Shown in pieces: positions 1 to 7,318 of a DNA stretch of 14,275 bases. How positions within the stretch are numbered: the first letter of the stretch is position 1; the number at the start of each line of letters is the position of its first letter. The position numbers were made by a program, and so were the translations under genes. The notes below the pieces were generated by a model that was not told where the DNA came from, made no database searches, and saw only the letters and a program-made list of their open reading frames with translations. The stretch is from an uncultured Eubacterium sp. GTDB lineage: Bacteria; Bacillota; Clostridia; Lachnospirales; Lachnospiraceae. The stretch covers positions 1 to 14,275 of the forward strand of contig CANPET010000019.1 of assembly GCA_947573465.1 (NCBI GenBank), given 5' to 3'.

Positions 1-7
1 AAGATTT

Positions 8-79
8 GTTCCCTTAGTTAAATGGATATAACAAGTGCCTCCTAAGCACTAGTTGTGGGTTCGATTCCCGCAGGGAACA
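8..79 (+). tRNA. tRNA-Arg, anticodon CCT
   Basis: The full cloverleaf can be drawn. The acceptor stem is GTTCCCT (8-14) with AGGGAAC (72-78) and discriminator A79. The D stem is GTTA with TAAC. The anticodon stem AGTGC/GCACT encloses loop CTCCTAA with anticodon CCT at 41-43, which reads AGG (Arg). The T arm is GTGGG, loop TTCGATT, CCCGC. The 3' CCA is not encoded, so it must be added after transcription. No terminator is seen between it and the exonuclease gene starting 28 bases later, so the two may share a transcript whose promoter lies left of the window. Confidence 0.97.
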
Positions 80-106
80 CTAGAAAATCATATATGGAGA
101 AAAAAG

Positions 107-1123
107 ATGGATTATATTGTAATGGATTTAGAGTGGAATCAAAATCCTTACGGAAAAACTAATCATCACTCAGATATCCCTTTTGAAATAATTGAAATTG
201 GTGCGGTAAGAGTAACTGAGGACCGTCAGATATTAGATTCTTATCAGCAGGTAATTCGGCCAACAGTATATAAAAAGCTTCATTATAAAATTCAGGAGAT
301 TACTCATTTTACGAATGAGGAATTAAGTCATGGAATGAATTTTAAAAGAGCCATTACTGAGTTTTTAGAGTGGTGTGGTGATGATTATATGTTCTGTACC
401 TGGGGGTCAATGGATTTGACAGAGTTACAGAAGAATATGCGACATTATAGATTAGAGCGTATTTTGGATTTTCCGTTGCTTTATGTGGATTTACAGAAGA
501 TGTTTAGTTTGCGGTATGACGATGGACATCTGAAGAGAACGCTTATGAGTGCAGTCGAATATTTAGAGATTCCGGAATATGGAGAGTTTCACAGGGCATT
601 AAGTGATGCTTATTATACTGCAAAGGTTATGCAGGTAATGGATTTTGAAAAGTATAAGGGAAGAATTTCCGTAGATACTTTTTATCCACCAAGAATTAAG
701 GAAGAAGAAATTTTTATCAGATTTGATCAATATACAAAGTTGGTTACAAGGGAATTTTTTGAGCGTGAAGAATTGTTCAAAGATAAGGATGTCAGTTCTA
801 TGCTATGTAATCAGTGTAATAAACCATTAGAGGTAATTATCGATTGGTTTTCTGGTAGTGGAAAAACACATTATTGTTTAGGAAAATGTCCGGAACATGG
901 TTATGTCAGGGGAAAAATCAGAGTGAAAAAGTTGGAAGAAGATAGTTTCTATGCAATTAAGATTATGAAATCCACAGATGAAGAGGGAGCAGAATCCATT
1001 CATGAAAAACAGGAAAATATTAGGGAAAAGAGACGGGAGAGAAGACAAAGGTCTCTTGAAAAAGAAATTGTCGTAGAGGAAATATGGGAAGATAGTGAAG
1101 AAGAGGAAGAAGACGACGATTAA
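107..1123 (+). CDS. DEDDh-family 3'-5' exonuclease with C-terminal zinc-ribbon-like region
   Basis: A 338-residue DnaQ-like exonuclease, expected to remove nucleotides from 3' ends of DNA or RNA with two metal ions. Exo I is VMDLEWN (D7, E9), Exo II is TWGSMDL (D103), and Exo III is HRALSDAYYTA (H162, D167), which makes it the DEDDh type. The exonuclease domain covers about residues 1-185. It resembles the KapD/oligoribonuclease-like branch, but the substrate cannot be read from sequence. Residues 234-264 carry C234-x2-C237, C257-x3-C261 and H264, a likely zinc ribbon. The tail (about 300-338) is charged and ends in a run of acidic residues. I chose the ATG at 107 because GGAG lies 7 bases upstream and the protein then begins right at the Exo I strand. 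The in-frame ATG at 53 lies inside the tRNA. The gene ends in a convergent terminator. Confidence 0.9.
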   Translation: MDYIVMDLEWNQNPYGKTNHHSDIPFEIIEIGAVRVTEDRQILDSYQQVIRPTVYKKLHYKIQEITHFTNEELSHGMNFKRAITEFLEWCGDDYMFCTWGSMDLTELQKNMRHYRLERILDFPLLYVDLQKMFSLRYDDGHLKRTLMSAVEYLEIPEYGEFHRALSDAYYTAKVMQVMDFEKYKGRISVDTFYPPRIKEEEIFIRFDQYTKLVTREFFEREELFKDKDVSSMLCNQCNKPLEVIIDWFSGSGKTHYCLGKCPEHGYVRGKIRVKKLEEDSFYAIKIMKSTDEEGAESIHEKQENIREKRRERRQRSLEKEIVVEEIWEDSEEEEEDDD

Positions 1124-1167
1124 TAAAGAAGAGCTGCAAATCACAAAGGATTCGCAGCTCTTCTTTA
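1124..1167. terminator. Bidirectional terminator between convergent genes
   Basis: A perfect 14-bp inverted repeat has arms TAAAGAAGAGCTGC (1124-1137) and GCAGCTCTTCTTTA (1154-1167) around a 16-base loop. T-rich sequence follows on the plus strand, and the minus-strand side also ends in a T-rich run. It begins right after the exonuclease stop and lies 10 bases past the stop of the convergent recombinase-like gene, so it can serve both. Confidence 0.88.
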
Positions 1168-1177
1168 TATTAATATA

Positions 1178-1915
1178 TTATTTTGTCTCTTTATAATTTT
1201 TGATAAGAGCATCCAATTCTTCAAGAAGGCAGTCAACCTTTCCATAGAAAGAATCATTGTTTGCCGGATTATCAAAATTATCTTTAATATCTTCAAGCGT
1301 ATCAATAATATTATTTAATCTTTTTTTACCACTTCCATTCAGATATAACAAATATCTGCTTCGTTCGTTTTCCTGAGGAGTCATTTTTTTAAGAACGACT
1401 TCCATGTTTGGCTTTTCTCCGATAAAACGATATGTAATGGAAGGTGAAGCGTGGTTAAACAGATTTTGGAGATAATAAATATCTCCTGTCTCTTTATAAT
1501 ATTTCCATGCAAATGTTTTACGCATTGTCTGAGCACCGATAGAACTCAAACCAATCTTGTGTCCTGCAGCACGAAGAACTCTGTAAGCCTGTTCTCTTGA
1601 AACAGGTTTATTCGCAGTACTATGACCTAAGATAAGGTAAGCTTCAGGATCTTTACCTTTTGTGTAGTCATTAATAATTTTCTGTAAGTCGTCTGGAATT
1701 GTAAACGTATTTTTAATGTTTTTTGTTCCAATTTCTACAGTGATTTCTTTTTTGTTTGTAACATCTTTATTCTTAAAAGCAAGAATATCCTGAAGTTGAA
1801 GTCCGGTACCAACACCAAGTTCAAACATAATGTAGTACTTGTAATCAACATTCTTTAATGTTTCCCCAAATAGTTTTAAAGTCTTTTCATCTTTAATAGG
1901 TGCAACCCAATTCAT
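1178..1915 (-). CDS. Tyrosine-recombinase-fold protein with replaced catalytic residues
   Basis: A 245-residue protein matching only the catalytic half of phage-integrase/XerD-type tyrosine recombinases; the N-terminal core-binding domain is absent. Box I (TGLRISDLL in relatives) reads TGLQLQDIL, so the first catalytic Arg is Gln40. Box II (HxLRxTF) reads QTMRKTF: the His is Gln129, while Arg132 remains. The HSSPSITLRYIG-type segment reads HASPSITYRFIG: His155 remains, but the nucleophilic Tyr position is Phe164, with a Tyr at 162 out of register. I checked the codons for Gln40 (1796-1798) and Phe164 (1424-1426). A roughly 75-residue C-terminal extension (about 170-245) is predicted helical and charged. 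Loss of the nucleophile predicts no strand cleavage, so a DNA-binding or structural role is the inference. The start has an AGGAGG site and lies 23 bases after dacA, suggesting one operon. No att sites or phage genes are nearby. Confidence 0.85.
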   Translation of the reverse strand: MNWVAPIKDEKTLKLFGETLKNVDYKYYIMFELGVGTGLQLQDILAFKNKDVTNKKEITVEIGTKNIKNTFTIPDDLQKIINDYTKGKDPEAYLILGHSTANKPVSREQAYRVLRAAGHKIGLSSIGAQTMRKTFAWKYYKETGDIYYLQNLFNHASPSITYRFIGEKPNMEVVLKKMTPQENERSRYLLYLNGSGKKRLNNIIDTLEDIKDNFDNPANNDSFYGKVDCLLEELDALIKNYKETK

Positions 1916-1938
1916 ATTAATACCTCCTAAATTTTATT

Positions 1939-3324
1939 TTAGCGATTGCGTCGTCTTTTCATAGCTCGTATTTTGTTAAGTTTTCTGCGATGTAGCATGA
2001 TAGCAGCTAGAATTGAAGCAAAGATAATAACAACAAAAACAAAAATAATAATTGTTAATAACTTATAAGAATTGCCTTTTGTATTTGTTTTCTTTGTTGC
2101 TGCTGTTGTTGTTTCTACTGATTTTGTAGAAAGTTCCTTTTTTATTGTTGATGTTTCTTTTGGTGAAGAATCATCTTTTTCAGACTCTGAATTAGAATCT
2201 GTATATTTCAATTTTGCTGAACCCATAATATGATTTCCGTATTTATAAGTTATGGAAGCAAAAGATCCATCGGTTAAATGAAAAGATACTTCAGTATCTA
2301 AATCTGAGATAGATACATTCTTAGGAATCATAATAAAGGCATCTTTATCCACAGTAATTGTTTTATCATTTGTTGTAAATGGTGATACGAGATTATCGTA
2401 TGTGTTTGTATTAAATGTTGTATCATGTTCAGAAACATTTATAAATTCAAAATTGTCAAAACCATAATCCAACAATTTTTTTGTATCATCAAAAACAACA
2501 TCTCCGTCTGATTTTAAAACAACAGATATAAGAGGAACATTGCCACGTTTGGCATATGTTACAAGGCATTTCCCTGCCTGATCTGTATATCCTGTCTTAC
2601 CACCAATAACATCAGCATCATAGTATTGGCTGGTAGGATGTATCATCATATGTCTTTGAACAGATGGATATGGCTTTTTTCTTTTATTATTAGCAGGTAT
2701 AGTGTACTCAGTTGAATGTATAATATCTAAAAATGCAGGATATTGAATGGCATCTGCCATAATCATCGCCATATCATATGCTGTTACATAATGATTATTA
2801 TCATGTAATCCGTTTGCGTTTGCAAAATGTGTATTTGTGGCTCCTGCCTTTTTTGCCCGGTCGTTCATAAGTTTAGTGAAGTTTTCAGTACTGCCGGAAA
2901 TATGTTCTGCCAAAGCTGTTGCAGTTTCATTGGCAGAAGCAAGCATTAGAGCATATAAACCATCTTTTACAGTCATTTTTTCACCAACTTTACATTCAAT
3001 GTTGGAATCTTCCCAGGTTAAACTCTCAATATTTTTTTTTGAATAAACAATTTCCTCGTTCATTTTGCAGTTTTCTAATGTAAGTAAAGCAGTCATAATT
3101 TTTGTTATACTTGCCGGATACATTTTTTTATGAGGGTCTTTTTCGTATAAAATAGTACCGGTAACCGGATTCATTAATATGGCTGATTTCCCGACAATAT
3201 CAGGTGCCTTTGGATATGTGGGTTTTGTATCTGCAAAAACTGATGTTTTATATATATTTGTGACTTGTCCTATAATACATAGAAGCATCACAAAAGAAAT
3301 AATATATGTTATAAATTTCTTCAT
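1939..3324 (-). CDS. dacA: D-alanyl-D-alanine carboxypeptidase (peptidase S11, DacA/PBP5 type)
   Basis: A 461-residue low-molecular-weight penicillin-binding protein, expected to remove the terminal D-Ala from peptidoglycan pentapeptides outside the membrane and so limit cross-linking. An N-terminal hydrophobic signal segment (about 4-30) precedes the serine peptidase domain. Active-site motifs are SITK (S72 nucleophile, K75), SAN (130-132) and KTG (243-245), with the usual spacing. A C-terminal beta domain (about 295-375) is followed by a Ser/Thr/Lys-rich linker (about 376-418), a transmembrane segment (about 421-444) and a very basic tail (446-461). Many family members use an amphipathic helix as anchor; this one appears to use a true membrane span, with the basic tail probably cytoplasmic. 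The start is supported by AGAGG upstream and by a good promoter. Which DacA paralogue it is cannot be told here, so the symbol is by family. Confidence 0.93.
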   Translation of the reverse strand: MKKFITYIISFVMLLCIIGQVTNIYKTSVFADTKPTYPKAPDIVGKSAILMNPVTGTILYEKDPHKKMYPASITKIMTALLTLENCKMNEEIVYSKKNIESLTWEDSNIECKVGEKMTVKDGLYALMLASANETATALAEHISGSTENFTKLMNDRAKKAGATNTHFANANGLHDNNHYVTAYDMAMIMADAIQYPAFLDIIHSTEYTIPANNKRKKPYPSVQRHMMIHPTSQYYDADVIGGKTGYTDQAGKCLVTYAKRGNVPLISVVLKSDGDVVFDDTKKLLDYGFDNFEFINVSEHDTTFNTNTYDNLVSPFTTNDKTITVDKDAFIMIPKNVSISDLDTEVSFHLTDGSFASITYKYGNHIMGSAKLKYTDSNSESEKDDSSPKETSTIKKELSTKSVETTTAATKKTNTKGNSYKLLTIIIFVFVVIIFASILAAIMLHRRKLNKIRAMKRRRNR

Positions 3325-3359
3325 AAAAATCCTCTTCTTTAAAAAATATGTCTCATATT

Positions 3360-3388
3360 ATTTTACTAAAAACAAAATAAAAAATCAA
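3360..3388 (-). promoter_or_regulatory. Predicted sigma-A promoter for dacA
   Basis: On the minus strand, a -35 box TTGATT (3388-3383) and a -10 box TAAAAT (3365-3360) are separated by exactly 17 bases. The promoter sits between the ATPase operon terminator and the dacA start codon, giving a 5' leader of about 30 bases with an AGAGG ribosome binding site. The recombinase-like gene downstream has no obvious promoter of its own. Confidence 0.7.
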
Positions 3389-3402
3389 CAGTATAAAAAA
3401 AT

Positions 3403-3435
3403 AGCTGTTACAAAAATTATTGTTTAGTAACAGCT
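3403..3435 (-). terminator. Terminator of the V/A-ATPase operon
   Basis: The inverted repeat has arms AGCTGTTAC (3403-3411) and GTAACAGCT (3427-3435). On the minus strand the stem is followed by ATTTTTTT, and on the plus strand by a run of seven T. It lies 18 bases after the atpD stop, so it ends the ATPase transcript and isolates dacA. The T runs on both sides would let it act in either direction. Confidence 0.85.
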
Positions 3436-3453
3436 TTTTTTAAAATAACAATA

Positions 3454-4071
3454 TTATGAATGAACTCTTGATTTTATAACTTTTAGTCTTGTAAATTCTT
3501 CCCTTTCTTTTTCTTCAAGGGCATTTTCGATGCTCTTAACCAGAATTTCATAATTTGGTATGGTAATATTCTGTAATGCATTAGCACGTTTTTGTGTCTT
3601 CTTAATATTGTATGCAAGACGGTAAGCAGCATTTTCTATCATAGATAATTTGATAGTTAAATCCTTAACTCTTTCAAAACAGGCTTTTGCTTTGTCTAAA
3701 GACTCCGTTGTTCCATAAAAGGAATAAACTGGATTTCTAACTTCCTCTACATGTTTTACTAACGGAATTTCAGCACCCATAACACTACGTGTCCTGATGT
3801 GAATATCCTCTTCAGGCATTACATTAAAAGCAAAAGTTTCTACATTTCGAATCCCCAATTCTATATTTGCTTTTTCTAATGCTGCATAGGCGGCTGTAAA
3901 AGTTTTATCAATTTCAGATTGAATTGCATCCGCCTTTTCTGTTAAGTCCATAATTTCACGAATCAGAATATTACGTTTCTTATCCATCAGCTCATACCCC
4001 TGACGGGCAAGGGAGAGTGAACTTTTCGCAGCCATTAAATTACCTTTGGTAGGTACAGTGTTTAAGTTCAT
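3454..4071 (-). CDS. atpD: V/A-type ATP synthase subunit D
   Basis: A 205-residue central-stalk (rotor) subunit, a long antiparallel coiled coil that turns inside the A3B3 head and couples ATP chemistry to ring rotation. The N-terminus carries the family signature PTKGNL followed by a long helix (about 8-75). A middle segment (about 76-125) is less helical, and a second long helix (about 126-195) contains AYRLAYNIKKTQKRANAL, typical of subunit D. Length is normal for the family (about 200-220). It is the last gene of the operon, and its start has GAGG about 7 bases upstream. An unusual 68-base gap separates it from atpB, in an operon where other gaps are 30 bases or less. The symbol follows the V/A-type naming and is not the F-type atpD. 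Confidence 0.95.
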   Translation of the reverse strand: MNLNTVPTKGNLMAAKSSLSLARQGYELMDKKRNILIREIMDLTEKADAIQSEIDKTFTAAYAALEKANIELGIRNVETFAFNVMPEEDIHIRTRSVMGAEIPLVKHVEEVRNPVYSFYGTTESLDKAKACFERVKDLTIKLSMIENAAYRLAYNIKKTQKRANALQNITIPNYEILVKSIENALEEKEREEFTRLKVIKSRVHS

Positions 4072-4084
4072 AATAAAACCTCAC

Positions 4085-4160
4085 TTATTTTTCTGCTAAT
4101 ACATCGGCTAAAAAATCATCTGCTTGGCAGATACCGAGCCTATTTTTCTGCTAGCACGTC
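4085..4160 (-). repeat. Imperfect direct repeat of the atpB 3' end
   Basis: The last 21 bases of atpB (4140-4160) recur at 4085-4105, 55 bases downstream and in a different frame. Seventeen of 21 bases match. Both copies encode D-V-L-A-E-K-stop, and all four differences are synonymous transitions: GAC/GAT, GTG/GTA, CTA/TTA and TAG/TAA. The spacer holds a small hairpin (see 4110-4132). Confidence 0.8.
4110..4132 (-). terminator. Terminator-like small hairpin between atpB and atpD
   Basis: On the minus strand, ATCTGC (4132-4127), loop CAA and GCAGAT (4123-4118) form a 6-bp stem, followed two bases later by six T (4115-4110). The stem is short, so termination would be weak at best. It could lower atpD expression or mark an RNA processing site. 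Confidence 0.4.
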
Positions 4161-5525
4161 GTAGTACTTGTTTAAAATCTTCGTATCGATTCGGTCAAGT
4201 TCTTCTTTTGGTAAGATATGAAGTAATTTCCAGCCAAGGTTCAGTGTCTCGATAATATTTCTATTTACGCCAAGTCCCTGACCGACAAATTCAGCTTCAA
4301 ATGCTTTACCAAATTCAAGATATTTCTTATCTGTAGGTGATAATTCGTCTTCACCAATAACAGATGCCAGTGCTCTTGCATCTCCAACCTTTGCGTAAGC
4401 GGAGAATAGCTGGTTTGCAATATCCTGATGGTCGTCTCTTGTAAATCCTTCACCGATACCATCCTTCATCAGACGGGAAAGGGAAGGTAGAACATTAATT
4501 GGTGGATAAATACCCTGTCCGTGTAGTGAACGGTCAAGTGTAATCTGCCCCTCTGTAATATACCCTGTTAAGTCAGGAATTGGATGCGTAATATCATCGT
4601 TTGGCATTGTAAGAATTGGAATCTGTGTTACAGAACCCTTTGCCCCTTTAATAATTCCTGCACGTTCGTAGATGGTAGCAAGTTCACTGTATAAATAGCC
4701 GGGATAACCTTTACGGGAAGGAATTTCACCTTTGGAAGATGAAACTTCACGCATAGCCTCGGCATAAGTTGTCATATCTGTAAGGATAACTAAGATGTGC
4801 ATATCCTTTTCGTAAGCCAGATATTCTGCAACGGTTAAGGCAACTTTGGGTGTAATTAAACGTTCTACAACCGGGTCATTTGCCATGTTAAGGAACATTA
4901 CGGTATGTTCCAATGCACCGGATTCCTCAAATGATTTTTTGAAAAAATCAGCAACGTCATTTTTAACACCCATAGCAGCGAAAACAATCGCAAACTTTTC
5001 GTCATTGTCATCTCCAAGAGAAGACTGATTTACTAACTGGGCTGCTAATTGGTCATGTGGAAGACCGTTTCCTGAAAAGATAGGCAGCTTCTGTCCACGA
5101 ATCAGTGTTGTCAAACCGTCAATAGCGGAAATACCAGTTCTAATATAGTTACGGGGATATTCACGGCTGACCGGGTTCAGTGGCATACCGTTTACATCTC
5201 TTTTTTCTCCATTTACCGGAGCAAGGCCGTCAATCGGCTTTCCAATACCATTAAATGTTCTTCCCAGAATATCAGGTGAAAGGGCAACTTCCATCGGATG
5301 ACCTGTTAATTTTGTATGTGTATTGGTAAGAGACATTCCCTCGGAACCTTCGAAAACCTGTATGATTGCTTTGTCTTCATAGATTTCAATAATACGACCT
5401 AAACGCTTTTCGTCGCCATCGTTCATTTTAAATTCAACGATTTCGTCAAAAGCTGCATCTTTTACGCCTTCAAGAGCAACCAGAGGTCCATTTATTTCAC
5501 TTAATCCTAAATATTCAATAGCCAT
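4140..5525 (-). CDS. atpB: V/A-type ATP synthase subunit B (non-catalytic)
   Basis: A 461-residue regulatory subunit that alternates with A in the A3B3 head. It has an N-terminal beta barrel (about 1-75), a nucleotide-binding-fold core (about 76-360) and a C-terminal helical bundle. The P-loop position reads SGNGLPHDQ (151-159), without the GKT of a catalytic P-loop, as expected for B subunits. LPSLSRLMKDGIG contains R351, the arginine finger that reaches the catalytic site of A. Length is usual for the family (about 460). The ATG is preceded by AAGGAGG, which overlaps the atpA stop region; the gap to atpA is 15 bases. The symbol follows V/A-type naming and is not the F-type atpB (a subunit). 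Confidence 0.97.
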   Translation of the reverse strand: MAIEYLGLSEINGPLVALEGVKDAAFDEIVEFKMNDGDEKRLGRIIEIYEDKAIIQVFEGSEGMSLTNTHTKLTGHPMEVALSPDILGRTFNGIGKPIDGLAPVNGEKRDVNGMPLNPVSREYPRNYIRTGISAIDGLTTLIRGQKLPIFSGNGLPHDQLAAQLVNQSSLGDDNDEKFAIVFAAMGVKNDVADFFKKSFEESGALEHTVMFLNMANDPVVERLITPKVALTVAEYLAYEKDMHILVILTDMTTYAEAMREVSSSKGEIPSRKGYPGYLYSELATIYERAGIIKGAKGSVTQIPILTMPNDDITHPIPDLTGYITEGQITLDRSLHGQGIYPPINVLPSLSRLMKDGIGEGFTRDDHQDIANQLFSAYAKVGDARALASVIGEDELSPTDKKYLEFGKAFEAEFVGQGLGVNRNIIETLNLGWKLLHILPKEELDRIDTKILNKYYDVLAEK

Positions 5526-5540
5526 TTTGGTAATACCTCC

Positions 5541-7307
5541 TTATGCGTGTTCTGTCATAATTTCTGCATAGAAATTATCAATCGCAACTTTATAGTCGTC
5601 AAACATGAAAAGTTTATCGTTTGGAACATCATACTTGATAGAAATGACTCTTTCAAAGATATTGTTTTCTTTCAGTACTGACATTGGTATTCCTAGTGCA
5701 ATGAGTTTTGATGCCTTTTCATGTAAGTAAAGAATTGTTTTCATCATTAATAATTGCTTCTTTAATGGAACGCAGGTGTCCTGGTCATGGAATGCATTCT
5801 GCTGTAAGAAACCAAGACGAATGACTCTTGCAGTTTCAAGGGTTAATTTCTGGTCGTCTGGCAAAACATCACTACCAATTAATTTTACGATTTCCATTAA
5901 AGAGCTTTCCTGATTTAATAATGCAAGAATCTGGGTTCTGCATGATACAAAATCAGGTCCAACATTTGTGTTATACCAGTTGGCAAGTTCGTCAAAGTAT
6001 TCACTGTAACTGGTAAGCCAGTGAATGGCAGGGAAGTGTCTGGCATAAGCCAAAGACTTATCAAGTCCCCAGAAACAACGAACAAAACGTTTTGTATTTT
6101 GGGTAACCGGTTCGGAAAAATCACCGCCTTGTGGAGATACTGCTCCGATAATGGAAATGGAGCCTTCTGTACCGTTGAGGTTTTCCATAAAACCTGCTCT
6201 CTCATAGAAAGCTGACAAACGGCTGGCAAGATATGCAGGGAAACCTTCCTCTGCCGGCATTTCTTCTAAACGTCCGGATAACTCACGAAGAGCTTCCGCC
6301 CATCTGGAGGTAGAGTCTGCCATAATCGCTACATGATATCCCATATCTCTATAATATTCAGCAAGTGTAATACCTGTATAAATAGAAGCCTCACGGGCTG
6401 CAACAGGCATGTTACTGGTATTTGCAATCAGTGTAGTCCGATCCATCAGAGGATTGCCTGACTTTGGATCAATCAGTTCAGAGAACTCCTCAAGAACCTG
6501 AGTCATCTCATTTCCACGCTCGCCACAGCCAATATAAATAATAATGTCTGCATCCGCCCACTTGGCAATCTGGTGTTGGTTCATTGTCTTTCCAGTTCCA
6601 AATCCACCAGGAATAGCAGCAGTACCACCTTTTGCCAGTGGAAAGAGTGTATCCATAATTCTCTGTCCTGTAACAAGTGGCTGTGTAGTGCCATATCTGG
6701 TATTCGTTGGTCTCGGTTCACGGATCGGCCATTTCTGTGTTAAGGATAGGTCTAATGTGGAACCATCCTCTTTTCTAATGGTAACAATTGTATCATTAAT
6801 AGTGTATTCACCATCTGCCGCCACATCAATAACAGTTCCTTTTATGTAAGGAGGAACCATAGATTTGTGTACAATAGCACGGGTCTCCTGTGTTTCAGCA
6901 ATAATTGTTCCACCCGAAACATAATCGCCTACATTCACAGTAATATGCACATCCCATTTTTTATTGGTGTCAAGGGAATCCACATTAACACCACGGGATA
7001 TAAATGCACCCGACTGCTTTTCTATTTCACTTAAAGGTCTTTCAATTCCATCAAAGATATTGTTCAAGATACCCGGTGCCAGTGTTACGAAAATAGCGCT
7101 GTCTGTACCATAAACAAATTCTCCCGGTTTTAAACCACTGGTTTCTTCATATACTTGGATGGTAGTCATTTCTGAAGTTAAACTTATAACTTCTCCAACT
7201 AATTTTTCAGAACTAACGTACACCATTTCACCCATTTTAAAGTCTGTTTTTCCTTTAATATAGATTACAGGACCATTAATTCCATATATTTTCCCTGTCT
7301 TTTCCAA
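5541..7307 (-). CDS. atpA: V/A-type ATP synthase catalytic subunit A, TTG start
   Basis: The 588-residue catalytic subunit, which hydrolyses or makes ATP. An N-terminal barrel (GKIYGINGPVI at 5-15) is followed by the bulge domain specific to V/A-type A subunits (about 110-190). The Walker A loop is GGFGTGKT (234-241, K240). GERGNE (262-267) carries catalytic E263, and MADSTSRWAEALRE (329-342) includes D331. A C-terminal helical domain follows. Length is typical (580-600). The start is TTG at 7307: AGGAGG lies 7 bases upstream, the next in-frame ATG would remove the conserved first strand, and no ATG lies between the site and the barrel. The gap to atpE is 11 bases and the atpE stop touches the ribosome binding site. 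Confidence 0.97.
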   Translation of the reverse strand: MEKTGKIYGINGPVIYIKGKTDFKMGEMVYVSSEKLVGEVISLTSEMTTIQVYEETSGLKPGEFVYGTDSAIFVTLAPGILNNIFDGIERPLSEIEKQSGAFISRGVNVDSLDTNKKWDVHITVNVGDYVSGGTIIAETQETRAIVHKSMVPPYIKGTVIDVAADGEYTINDTIVTIRKEDGSTLDLSLTQKWPIREPRPTNTRYGTTQPLVTGQRIMDTLFPLAKGGTAAIPGGFGTGKTMNQHQIAKWADADIIIYIGCGERGNEMTQVLEEFSELIDPKSGNPLMDRTTLIANTSNMPVAAREASIYTGITLAEYYRDMGYHVAIMADSTSRWAEALRELSGRLEEMPAEEGFPAYLASRLSAFYERAGFMENLNGTEGSISIIGAVSPQGGDFSEPVTQNTKRFVRCFWGLDKSLAYARHFPAIHWLTSYSEYFDELANWYNTNVGPDFVSCRTQILALLNQESSLMEIVKLIGSDVLPDDQKLTLETARVIRLGFLQQNAFHDQDTCVPLKKQLLMMKTILYLHEKASKLIALGIPMSVLKENNIFERVISIKYDVPNDKLFMFDDYKVAIDNFYAEIMTEHA

Positions 7308-7318
7308 TTGAATGCCTC

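Noticed and set aside
53..106. Upstream in-frame ATG extending the exonuclease by 18 residues
   Set aside because: It lies inside the tRNA T arm, has no ribosome binding site, and the extra residues do not belong to the exonuclease fold.
878..1144. Reverse-strand ORF of 88 codons opposite the exonuclease
   Set aside because: Phe/Leu-rich product from the complement of a Lys/Glu-rich coding region; a shadow frame with no ribosome binding site.
8..1915. An integrative element: tRNA-Arg gene with an integrase-like gene nearby
   Set aside because: The recombinase lacks its nucleophile, lies in an operon with dacA, and is separated from the tRNA by an intact exonuclease gene. I saw no repeat of the tRNA 3' end that could be an attachment site, and no phage or transfer genes.
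2080..2170. Low-complexity tract suggesting a microsatellite
   Set aside because: It is the coding sequence of the Thr/Lys-rich linker of the DacA-type protein and is not a regular repeat.
4085..4142. Programmed frameshift that would extend AtpB into the downstream D-V-L-A-E-K copy
   Set aside because: The downstream copy is in the +1 frame relative to atpB, whereas the A-rich run at the stop would favour a -1 slip. AtpB already has normal length at its own stop.
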